Of a DNA stretch of 64,000 nt, positions 1-11,052 are shown piece after piece. Numbering within the stretch: the first letter of the stretch is position 1; each line of letters begins with the position of its first letter. The notes beneath the pieces were generated by a model, which saw only the letters and a list, made by a program, of their open reading frames with translations, was not told the DNA's origin and did not search any database. Made by a program: the position numbers and the translations under genes. The DNA is from Nymphaea colorata (taxonomy: Eukaryota > Streptophyta > Magnoliopsida > Nymphaeales > Nymphaeaceae), in NCBI RefSeq assembly GCF_008831285.2, contig NC_045141.1, forward strand, positions 21,668,742 through 21,732,741, given 5' to 3'.

Positions 1-738
1 AAACTAGTTTTGATAGACGTGTCTTTATGAAAATTTTGCATAAGTCCACCTAAATCCTAACATACTCGCAGACAACCAGCTCGGTATAATTAAGACTAGC
101 TGGTTAACGCTTATGATTAATTCTGAAACAACAGTTTCCGTTTTCTACCATCTAGTTAACTGGGGTTTGGAATGAGTTAATAAGAGACGATGGCGGCCAC
201 CATCATTGCTATCCGTTTGTTTATTTTTAATATATAATCGTTCTAAGGTGCAAATGTATATTCTACTTCACTTTAACCATTTCCACTGGGCAGCTCCCGT
301 TCAATGACTACTCCATTAACACAAGCAGTTATCAAAGGTCCTAACGTCGATCGATCGCTTGTAAATATGTTAAATGCCAAGCATATGTTATGTAAATCCA
401 CCCAAATTAGCTAGGCCCCCTGATTAGCCGATCCACCCAAGTGGGACATTTTTTTTTCTTGGAGCATGGAATCAAATGCCCGTCTCCGAAACTCCTTTTT
501 CTGACAATCTGAATTTACTTTGTTTGTTGGCGTTCCCCACTCTTCAGTTGGTGGTGGTTTAGGTAAACATAGGAAAATCTTGCAAATTCGTCCTTTATTC
601 CCCCATGCACGGTAAACCGCCCTGCATCTTGGTGAGGTTGGGCAATCCCAGATTTCCGGAAACTCAAGTTGTTCCCTAGAATCATGGTTCTGGTTTGATT
701 CCTGAGATATACAGTAAGGAGCAAAAACGTTGGTTAAG
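1..738. other. Upstream region of the cyclophilin-like gene
   Basis: AT-rich non-coding DNA before the first gene. I see no convincing ORF, RNA gene or clear TATA box at a useful distance. The promoter and 5' leader of the cyclophilin-like gene presumably lie here, but nothing in the sequence fixes a transcription start. Confidence 0.5.
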
Positions 739-2595
739 ATGGGCAGAAGGCACCATGATAATGACGGCAGTAAGCGTTTGGGCTTCCCGGTCTTCCTTTT
801 GATCTCCTTGGCTGCGTTTTCCCTGGTTTACATTTCATTGTCCACTCTGAGACCCCTGTCATCCTCGCAATTCGCAGACGAACGCGAGGCGGTCGGAGGA
901 TCGGAGGCCGGAGGCGATGAGTATGGGTCTGGGTGCTGCAAGGGGATCGAGAATTTGGAGTTATGGGGTCCTGCTGTGAAGTGGGGAACCGATTTTAGGC
1001 TCAATCGCTCGGAGCAGTGCTGTTCGGCGTGCAAGGATATGTGCAGCGGAGACGGGCCTTGTTTGTGCAACTCTTGGGTGTTCTGTGGACATAAGGAGAA
1101 ATGCGGGGATAGGTTTGGGGAGGTAAGATTTTCTGTTGGTTTCTGTTGTTCTGATTATAATCTGTGGAGTTTTCCGATTATTTGCGTCACGTGTTTGGAA
1201 ACCAGTCTAAGAAGCTTAGGCATGATTGGTAAAATTTAAGCCTGTTGCCAAACTTCGCGACTTATAAACTGGAAAAGGTTTCGAGTTTTTTTTTTTTTTT
1301 GTTCTTCTAGTTCTGCATGTTTGATCTTTCTTGTGCCCGACGTTATAATTTGCACAGGATGAGATTTTCAAATGACTTTCATGGTTTACTGATGTTGACT
1401 ACTTCTTGTAGAGTGATGTTGACGTCAGATACGTGATTTACCATTGAAAACTTGTAGTCGGGAATATATCCTGCTCATGTGAGGGGCATACCTGTTCGAA
1501 GCCTTCGCGTGCCACTCGGTCTATTTAACTTGCAGGCTTACCTTGTTTACGATTCTTGTTCCTTGGTATTGTCTTCGTCTGAAAGTGATAGGGAGCAAGG
1601 TCATCCCTCAACATGAGCCCGCTTAAAGGACAAATTGTCATTAACAGTGTCCAATTAAGTATGGGTCTCCGTCTCCACATCATTGTACACTGCATTTATG
1701 AAGCCTCTGGTTTAGGCATCAAGCAAGTTTTGACTGAGCAAAATGAAGTTTGTTGGAAGAACAAAAAGACATGAAGACATGGGCATGCATGGAAAAATGT
1801 AGGTTGAAGTGTTGAGTAAGAGGAAACTGTTAATGCATAGACAAGCAATCGGTTCACTATTTTTTTATGATGAAAATCACCAATGGAGGCCACAGTCACA
1901 CAGAAGTTCAAGGAGAGTAATAACCAACAAGATCCTACAAGGATAGAGTTATATTGGTTAAAAATTATGAAACATGCAAAAATCTTTTAGCCTGAAATAT
2001 CATGGAAATGCACAAGGACGCATGATGCAAGTAATTCAGTCAATAGCAGTTGTTTCCCTTCTCTCTGTCGTTCCACATTATCCCCTTTGATGCCGAAGCA
2101 ATGTGGATTGTGGGAAGGATATTTCTAGAACAAGCCACGTGTTCGCTAAACGGCTGAAATTACACAATTTTGTGCATCATTAGGTGAGACGTGAAAGAGG
2201 GGTTCTGTCGGACACAACTTATCAATTGGCTGACCTGTTTTTCTTTTAATGAATGAAGCAATTCAAGGTAAAGGCTTTATTGGTGCGATCTCTCATTGCA
2301 AACAACTATAACACTATACATGCTCAGATTCCCTATATACATCTCCTAGTTTTGTAACAGAAAAAAACTTTTGTCTATGTGAACTTATTGCTTTCCTGAT
2401 GGGAGAAACTGTTTGTAGCTTTTCTGCCCAGTTGGTGATTCATTTCATCTGAGATATTAGCCCAATAAAACATCATTTATTTTGTAAATCTCGTATTTTC
2501 TAACTCACATGAGTATGGGTAAGGTTCGGGGTACCGGTACGGATATACGGGTATGGAGACGGCAACTTCAGAAAATGTGGATCTAGGATAAGGCA

Positions 2596-2667
<72 letters not shown>

Positions 2668-5600
2668 ATATATATAAACAAGTGATATAAATAAAAACAT
2701 TATATGTTAATGAACAATAACTTTAAAAACAGAATGAAAATTGAGTTGAAAAAAAATTAAATCAAACAAAATTACACAGTTTGGATAGGTTTTGGTGTAA
2801 AAAATACTCTAATGTGTCCAAGTACCCACTTTGGGTATGGGTACCACGACATAGGTTATTGAAATACCCATGTGACTTACTGCATTTTTTGTTTGTAAAT
2901 GAACTAAATAACAATTTCCTATGTGTAATTGCATCGCTGGGCAATCTGTTATACAAAAATAAGATTGCAGTCTATGTTTGACCAATAATGCTATGGCCCC
3001 TAGTTTCCAGCACTTCATGAAACTAATGTACTGAAGTGCATTTTGTAAAGTAGCACACACAAAAAAAATTGTTCTTCTTACGATAAATTTATTTTAGCAA
3101 AACATATCTCATATGTCTGAGAAATTATAACTGTTAATTGATGCTTATTTCGTTTTTCTCCTTCTAGTGTTGGTTGAAGAAGCAGAATGATATACTGGAT
3201 CCAGATAAGCAGTTGGCAGAACAAAAAGTTGTCTGGACTTCTGGGCTTATCTACGGGAAAGGAGAGGTATAGCTTCTCTCTGTGATCCAATTGTTCTCAT
3301 GAACAGAGATAACATCAATAATATGGATTACAGAGTCCATCTCTTTGTAATTTAACTACAATTTTCTTTCCTTGAAAGCCAGTACTTCATTGAGTCAATC
3401 TCGATGAGGGTATTAAATCTAAGCATTGGTCTTATTTGTTGGGCCACATAAGTCAGGGTGACATTGGATCTCACTTAAGGGTGTGGCCCTTGCTCACTAA
3501 GTGACCCAGTTTTTAGAGAAGGCTTTTCCTCTACTAAATGGGAAAACACAAAGCACTCCATGTGAAAAGGAAGAAGAAAGCTTGGTGGTGGGTTCCACTC
3601 AATAAAACCTGGTTAGATGATGTCCAAGCTTACTCATTTTTTAGCATAACCATCTTAACTGTCTGGCTCTGATTTTCTAAAAATTGTTCTTAGAGAATTT
3701 GATAAGATGTAGCATTCGGGATGAAGAATAGCCTCAGAACATACCATTTTTTTAGAATAACAGTAAATTGCGTAATAGTGTCATGCATTTGTCATTCTCT
3801 ACAATCAAACTAACACATGCTAGGATGTTTGGGTCAATTATCTCAGGCTGAATCATGGACTTCATAAGCTTGTTAACGAGTGTTGAAGTTAGAAATAGCA
3901 ACACTGAAGAACTTTCAATTCATCATACAAGCTTGTCTTAGCGGCATCAAAGTTGTTAATAAAGCTTAGATGTAGTTGAATAGTAATCTGGATCACACTG
4001 TCAACTTTCCCTTTTTTTGCACCTTGTGCTCTCCCTTTTTTTTCATTTACTTCCCTTTCCAGTAACTGAGTAATGTACCTCATTCAAGTGAAATTTCTAA
4101 GACTTCTTGTATATTTTGTTTTAATGCATGTTCCGTTTGTGCTAAAATAGTATGTTTTTCAACACATATTTGGTTTTGATGCATCTCTCTCTCTCTCTCT
4201 CTCTCTTCTGCTTGAATATTAGTTGACTGCAGTACAAACTGCAATATGAATGCTGGCTAAATGTTTGCTATCCTACGTTGTATTAGTTATATTTGGTGTA
4301 TGAGATGTTTCATCGATTTTTGTGAATATCATGTTGCAGAGAAGTCTTTTTTCTTCTGGCTTCTTTTCTTTCCCTTTTTACTCTCCGACATTACCGCATT
4401 AGTGTTAGAATGTTTCTTGTACATTTTTTTTTCTCCAGAAAACAAAAATAAATTCGTCTTCTCCACATTCATGAGTCTTGACTGGAAATGATTAGATGAG
4501 GTTATATAGAGTATGTGATTAAATATGAGCTGTCTGCAAGAGGATGTATGGATGGCTTTGCAGCAGCTGCATTTTGTGATTTTTGTGTTTAACTGGGAAT
4601 GTTATACAATCTTCTCTTCATACTTCATAGGGTGTTTGCTTTAATGGTTCCCAGAGATTAATGTATTGTTCAGAATAGCTTGCAACCTGACATTTTATTT
4701 TTTCTTTTTCTGTAAGGGAATTGTCTATCTGGAGACTGAACATGGCAATCTTCATTTCAAAGTAAGTATTTAAAGGTTGAACCCTTTTGAAATATTAGCC
4801 CATTTCGTAGTATATGTTATTTGATATTTGATGCTCTGTTAGTTGTGGTTGGTGTTATTTGATTCATTATTCCTGTTCTGCATTATGTTTGCTTACTTTG
4901 GGATCTTACACTTGGGATGATTTCATTTTTTTTTATTTGTATATGCTTCTGAGAGACTGTTGCTTGTGGTGTAATCATTTTCCAGGACCACAGTTTTTAG
5001 TTGGATTCTTTTTTTCAGGCCCACACTTTCGTGATAATATCACCGTGATTAGTAAAGTCTTTTATATCCCAAATTCCCAATCTTAGTGCAGGCGCTACCA
5101 TTTTAGAAGAGCAAAGGCAATATTTTCATCATACGATCCTTAATATGAGGGTTATTGGAAATTGGAAAAGCTAACCCTATGCCTGGTTTCAAAGAACTGA
5201 GGTTCCACTACATTGAGGATTTTTCTTCTTAAATCGAAGATGTCATGGGATTCGGGCCCCAGAAATAAGGGCACTTTTTATAATTGTTGGCAATGCCTTC
5301 GTTTTTTTCTTCATGATGTTGGTCGTAGTAATTCTAAAAGCTGTCAATCCAAGAAATTGGAGACAAACAGGCAGTGGGTCTGAGTTGTACTCATTTGTGT
5401 GATTGCCCAGGTTATATTTACCGCAAATTGGATTGATATATTAGATTTGTTGCCCATTCATTTAATTTAACCTATTGTATCTTCCTGATGTAGAAATCAA
5501 TCTGATTTATCTGTTCTATAGATGCCTTACCTGAGCTTGAGCAAGTGGAGGTCACTTTCTAGTTTCTTCAACTTGACAATAGCCTCTTCACCCTGAGCTT

Positions 5601-8600
5601 GTGCAACCTTTTCTCAGTACATCAGAAGATTATACCTGATTGGTGACCATCTCATGTATCTTTTCATTAACCTCTCATTCATGAGGAGAGATGCTTTCTT
5701 GTGAATCAATGGTGTGCGACCAAGTATTCCTTCAAAGAATGAATCTCAATACTGTCATTTATGCAAGGCAGGGATTTTTTGAGTTAAGAGAAAATATTGA
5801 AGAATGGTTTGGCAAGACATCATCAATAACTTTGCGCAGGCCAACTGTGGGGGTTGTTCTAGTTATTTCCTTTTTTCCTTGAAATCATCAAGCTTGTGAA
5901 AATGATTTTCATCCCTTCAATGCCTTTTATTTCAAATATCTGTCTTAAATATATGTTACTTTGGCAAGGTTTGTGTGTATTATAATGTCACAGCTCATTG
6001 ATTCACTTGCAAGGGGACATAGATACAAACTTTATGCCAGGATGTGGTCAATGTTGTGTAGCTTCCTAATATAAATAACACATGAAGGGTATGATATGGG
6101 AGTAAAAAATGGAATATCAGTTTCATATAGATTTCTAATCTACATCATGATCACATATATATTTTTACCTGGCTGCTGCACCTGCGTTGCACCCACATTT
6201 TCAGTTAGGTACTTACAAGTTACAACATTCATTTAGCATTTGGGATCAAAGTGTCTACTAGTGTTTACATTTTCAAATTGTGCAACATAACTGCAAAGCT
6301 TATTCGTTTACTCATTTCTTTTTTGATAAATTTTCTGCTTATCTTTAGGTTACTTTATGTAGTTAATGAAAATAAAATTTGCTACAGCTTTTCCCTGAAT
6401 GTGCTCCACATTCTGTGTTGTACATCACTGAACTTCTCAAACTGCGTCATTGTGCTGGCTGCCGATTTCATCGTGCAGAAGGCAGAGGTGAATCATGGGA
6501 TTCTGAAGGAAACCATATATCAGGGGTAAATATTTTATTTGCATTGCAATTTTGATTCCTTTATCGGTGGAAGCAGTTTCTTTTTCTTCTTGGTGGTGAT
6601 ATTTCCTCTCTGTTGATTCCATTAAGCTAGCTGGACAAATACACTTCCCTTGCTTTTTATCTGTGCTTTAATCTTTATGATGCATAATCTCTAAAAGTTT
6701 CAATGTATTTGCATGCACAAAATTTGTTCCCTCTTTCCAGGTATGCCATATATGAGAAATCCAAATAATGTCAAAACTTGTCACCCTATGTTGAAAATGT
6801 TAAGTGTAGGATAACCTGCATATCCCTTTGCATATTTCATGTCTTTATGTTATTCATATGAGGACCTATAAGGGTGCTAGGTCAAGCAAATGAGTTATCT
6901 TTCTACTGAAATTCTTTCTTCGGTGGATAGTGTAGTTAGGGTTAGATCCAAAAATGTAGAGATTGGGTTGAATGGGTGATCCGATTGCATCTTCACTTGT
7001 TAATATGGGGTTTTTCTTGTGGGTAAGGTCTTTTGTCACGATGAGTCATGAGTTATTGTGGTTCAAGGGCATGCCTTCATTAGTTCGTGTCACTCACTTG
7101 GCATTTGATTTGATTCTTTGAATGGATGTCCACAGATATGAAGATAAGGTGGGAGAAAGTTCCCTACAGCAAAATGTTAATTCTACACTTGATAGACCAT
7201 TCTTGTGGCCATGTTATACCACCTATATGCACCCATCCTATTTGCATTAGATATTCTTAGATCCTGCTGATTGTGACAACCCAAACATCATATGTTTGCC
7301 AAATTAAGATGGCATTAAATGGATTTCAATGTTAACTGATGAATAATGTTACTTATTATGTCCTCCCTCAAGCCGTCAAGTTATATATGCTTTATGATCA
7401 TAGTCCAATTGCTTTCTGAGAATAAATCCACTTTGTGTAGGTTATTTTTGTCATATATTTACAAATTTGGTGTTAGCAGGTATCTCTTTCTCTATGTGTA
7501 TTTTTTCCTTTTTTGTTTCTTTTAAAATTTGAAAACCTATTTTCAATCTTTGTCATTATTTTTCGTAAGAAATTTATTTGAAAACTTAATTTCATAAATT
7601 TTCTGTATTCTTTATATATTTTCAAAGTGTTCAAATTTGCATGATTTTCTCAAAATTTTCATGAGAAAAAGCGAGTTTGCCAATAAGTACCTTAGAAAAA
7701 CCTCACTCCTAATAAGTAACCAACAACACTATCTGTGACAATGCACCAGTTTTTCTGTTTGGTTCAGAATATTTCTGTATTGTTCTATAATGGCGTGTAC
7801 ATGACTTATGGATATGAAGGAGCTGTTTTTGGAGCTTTCAAGAATTCTTGTATATATATGCTCATACCTGGAGGATATAGAGTCAATTCCATTGTTCTCT
7901 TGAGGTTTTTGTCCTTCTTTTGCCTTCTATTTATCCTGCTCACACTTGTTCATGGTTCTTGTTTTCCTGATATTTTGCCTCATTTGTGTCGTACTGTGGA
8001 TGATTTTTCTCTAGCTTGTGGTTCAAGATTATTGATCTTTGGATTATTACTGGGTCAGTTGAGGATCCGTATGATGGAGTACATTAATATCGATGAGAAA
8101 TATTTCTGGTTTTCCAATGACAAGTAGTTTTTTTTGTTTTGTTTGTTCCAAAACAACCTGCGAGCAGTTTGGCCTTCCCGACCTTTTTATTGCCAAAAAA
8201 TAAGATATTTACAAGAGCAAAAAATAAGCCCCCTGATTGGGCTGTTACATTCTCTTGTCTTCCTGTAGGGAGTTTCACCCCCAATTGAGTTCTAATCGTT
8301 CTTTAACACACCCATCGCCTTGAGGCATCATCAAAAGGCAGGCTGCTTCAGGCACTGGAGCTCCTCCAAAAATCATTACAGCAATTCCTCTTGCATCATC
8401 TGACCACCAATCGCTCCATCGAGCATCTCCCCAATCCTCCCACCAGTACTTCTGTTCCAGGCTGTATTGTTCATCTGCACCACCACGAGGGAAAGGCTCA
8501 AGTTTTGTCAAGAAAACCTCTAGGCATTTCTCTAGCACTTGTCCCTCATCATTCCGACAGTCCATACCCCACACCACAATTCCATACTGAATTACCCCAA

Positions 8601-9346
8601 GCAGGTTTCTGATCAAACCCACCATGATCGACTTACCCTGGTTACGGCATCCTACCATGCATAGGTTAGTGATGCTGGCATCTATCTTCCTCCACGGTCC
8701 CCATCGGACCCCTGTCACCGGCCAAGCTTCGATGATCCTCCTTCTCCTGCGATCCCATTGCTCAACTGTCTGCCTCGGAACCTCCCCATCTTCATGTCTG
8801 GCCATGTTGCATAGCTTCCAGAGGAACCAAATAGACAGGTGCTGGTTGTATTACCATTTATTTGTTTTCCTTGTGTTCTGATTTTTCTTTTCTGATAATC
8901 CTTCGTATTTTATCTTTGTGCTATGGTTTCAGGCTGTATTTTTCTCAACCTTATTGAACGTTCTTGCACTTCATCATCTTGTTATGTACTTTTTTTTCAT
9001 GTTGTTTTTGCAGAGAACTTTTGGACCCCCTTTTGCATTGATTCAAGGAACACTTGAAACTGAGGGTGTGCCATTCGGCCGAATACCTAAAGAATCTTGC
9101 CCAAGTATAAAAAGAGGTTCAGTTGCATGGATTGGTTCAGGACCTGAGTTCTTCATCAGCCTAGCAAATCATGATGAGTGGAGGAAAGATTACACTGTTT
9201 TTGGTGCTGTGTTGCCTGAAGACATGAGGATTGCTGAGAAAATTGCCCAGCTTCCGACAAAACAAGATATATGGAGTAACATCCAAGTTTCAGTTTTGAA
9301 GAATCCAGTCAGCTTGAAAGTCAAAAGACTTGCCAGCAGCCAGTGA
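739..9346 (+). CDS. Membrane-anchored cysteine-rich cyclophilin-like protein, 5 exons, 332 aa
   Basis: Exons read as 739..1122, 3168..3266, 4717..4761, 6388..6525 and 9014..9346. All introns are GT-AG and phase 0, and the stop is TGA. The start is the ATG at 739; an upstream in-frame TTG is not needed. Residues about 15-37 form a hydrophobic segment after a basic start, suggesting a type II signal anchor. Residues 66-129 hold eleven cysteines (66, 67, 94, 95, 98, 102, 108, 110, 116, 122, 129), a PAN/apple-like lumenal module. From residue 162 a cyclophilin-type fold follows: the EHGNLHFKLFPECAPHSV strand region, the FHR motif at 203-205 and the ALIQGTLE strand. Much of the canonical isomerase active site looks divergent, so enzymatic activity is uncertain. 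The topology suggests a secretory-pathway (ER/Golgi) protein; that is inference. Plant genomes carry single genes of this architecture annotated as cyclophilin-like. The large last intron contains an antisense ORF. Confidence 0.85.
2598..2659. repeat. (TA)n tract in intron 1 of the cyclophilin-like gene
   Basis: Uninterrupted TA dinucleotides. They are flanked at about 2510-2560 and 2815-2850 by GGGTA/GGTACC-rich motifs in roughly opposite orientation, so the tract may be the core of a small non-autonomous element rather than a bare microsatellite. Confidence 0.85.
8275..8805 (-). other. Unidentified antisense ORF (176 codons from ATG) inside the last cyclophilin intron
   Basis: This open frame on the - strand starts at an ATG at 8805 and ends with TGA at 8275. 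It stays open about 14 codons upstream of that ATG. The segment is richer in G+C than the surrounding intron. The predicted protein is rich in tryptophan and charged residues. It contains GCRNQGKS, which fits the GxxxxGKS pattern of a Walker A P-loop, and about 20 residues later a hydrophobic strand ending in D (GIVVWGMD) that could be a Walker B-like strand. I do not recognise the family. It may be a relic of inserted foreign, organellar or viral-like DNA, or a captured plant exon. A second short frame (8084..8284, TTG start) overlaps its stop. No splice sites tie it to the host gene and expression is unknown. Confidence 0.35.
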
Positions 9347-11052
9347 TCTACATGTGAAAACCAGCTTAGAACTCAAAAGGAATGGTTTTTGGTTACTGCT
9401 AGTAGCTGAGTTCTTCAGTGCCAAGAAAGTATAGCTTCCATTGCTTTTCTTCCATCTCAACTCAGTGCAAAGGGTGCAAACAGACCATCTGCATTCCTTC
9501 CTTCGCTTGGTTATGGAACAGAACCAAATGCAAACTCAGATAGCCTACCTTATCTTGTAGATTTACCATCATGGGCTGTAGATGGAGTTGTTTGTAGCTT
9601 CACCAAAGAACTTCATATCTTAGATCTTTTTTGTCAGGTAGCAAAACCAATCAAAAAGTTTGTTCAAATCAAAGTCAAACTCTCTTGGCATTGATTGCCT
9701 GAGTTCTGTGAGCCAAGAAAAATCCATAATTTGCTCTGTACATGAACAGTTGGTTCATGTTGGTTACCGACTAAATTGATGTTTACTTACTCAGCCAATA
9801 TCACCACTGTGCCTTGGTGCCCTTCTCTTGCTCTTCTGTATCATCTGGGAATCAAATTCTTATGCTCGAAGTTGATGAAGAATTGTAAAGCTTATAGTAA
9901 TCTGGTGTAAGTTCTTTTTTTTTTTTTTTTAAAAAAAAAGAACAATTCTGAGCTTCACAGTATCAGCCAAGTCATAACCTTTTGACTCCCTATCTGGCTA
10001 ACTGGAGCCCCTTTTACTGGTGAGGAATGTGAGGGGTGATTGTGATCTACAAGCCTGCAGTTCTTTTAGCGAATCTCCATCTGAGAAAAATCACCAGACC
10101 TGTAATATCGTCTCCACCTGTTGAGAACAAGAACGTTTTGTGTGTGTTTATTGAATTAATATCATTTCAGTCCCTTTTCGCTGTGACAGGAATCAAATAT
10201 TTCCTCCTTGGAAGAAATATAAAGCCTTACCAGTTTGGTTCCAATGCAAGCTTATTATGTATAGGTATCCCCTTGCTTCGTACTTGAAGTTATAATTGAT
10301 CAAATTTACCATACGGATGTGATCTGCATAGTTTAACAAGTCTCAGCCCTTGGTTAGCTGGAATCAGGCATTTATACGAGATTCTTGTGACATAAGAAAT
10401 ACCTAAGGCCATGAACAGATAAAAAATTGTAGTCTAGAAGACCATGATTTATATACATAAAATTTACTCAAAAGTCAATAATTATATTTAACAAATAAAT
10501 CATGCAGATCAAATCGAAAAAACCATGGCCATCAAAATCATACGATAAAATTTGATCTCAGCGTTCGGTTTATGATGCAAAGTCATAATTTACCATCACA
10601 AGATTCGGTTATGAAGTAAAGTCTCGTGACAACGAGGCTGGCAGCCAAGGCAGCATTATACTGACGAGACACTCTGCACCGTGTTTAACTGGGGGAAGTA
10701 CAGATTGGATGAGCTCTCGGTTATCGGGCATTCTTCCTCCCATTCAAACGCAACCTATTGAAAAGACATTTTTGTAAAACGGACAAGTGGGGGCCGCTTA
10801 GCAAATTTAGAATAAAGAAAGGAGTTTTGTGAAATATAAAATTTTTGAATGGCGGGAACTAAAATAAGTTTACTTCCGCCAAAGTTACATTAAAAGACTC
10901 CAAGAATCTCAATAGTAACAGAAACGCCCTTACCGCCAAAATCCGAGAGCCCCCAGTCCGTGCGATCTCCCTCCATTTTGGAGCCCTAGAGAGAAGACAA
11001 GGAGGAAGAAGGAGAAGAAAGGCGAGGGGACTGTTGCGGCGGGAAGAGGAGA
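9347..11052. other. Spacer between the cyclophilin-like and UVH1 genes
   Basis: It holds the 3' UTR of the upstream gene and the promoter of UVH1. No ORF here is convincing; the 10036-10287 frame looks like chance. At 9918-9940 an oligo(T) run is followed directly by oligo(A), a small hairpin. The last 150 bases before the UVH1 ATG are purine-rich (GGAGGAAGAAGGAGAAG), a common plant leader composition. Confidence 0.5.

Noticed and set aside
2500-2700. Open frame of repeating Tyr-Ile on the - strand
   Set aside because: It is the translation of the (TA)n tract. The frames over the TA tract at 62412-62730 are rejected for the same reason.
7735-8127. 130-codon + strand ORF in the last cyclophilin intron
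   Set aside because: Hydrophobic, AT-driven composition with no domain signature; read as chance within a T-rich intron.
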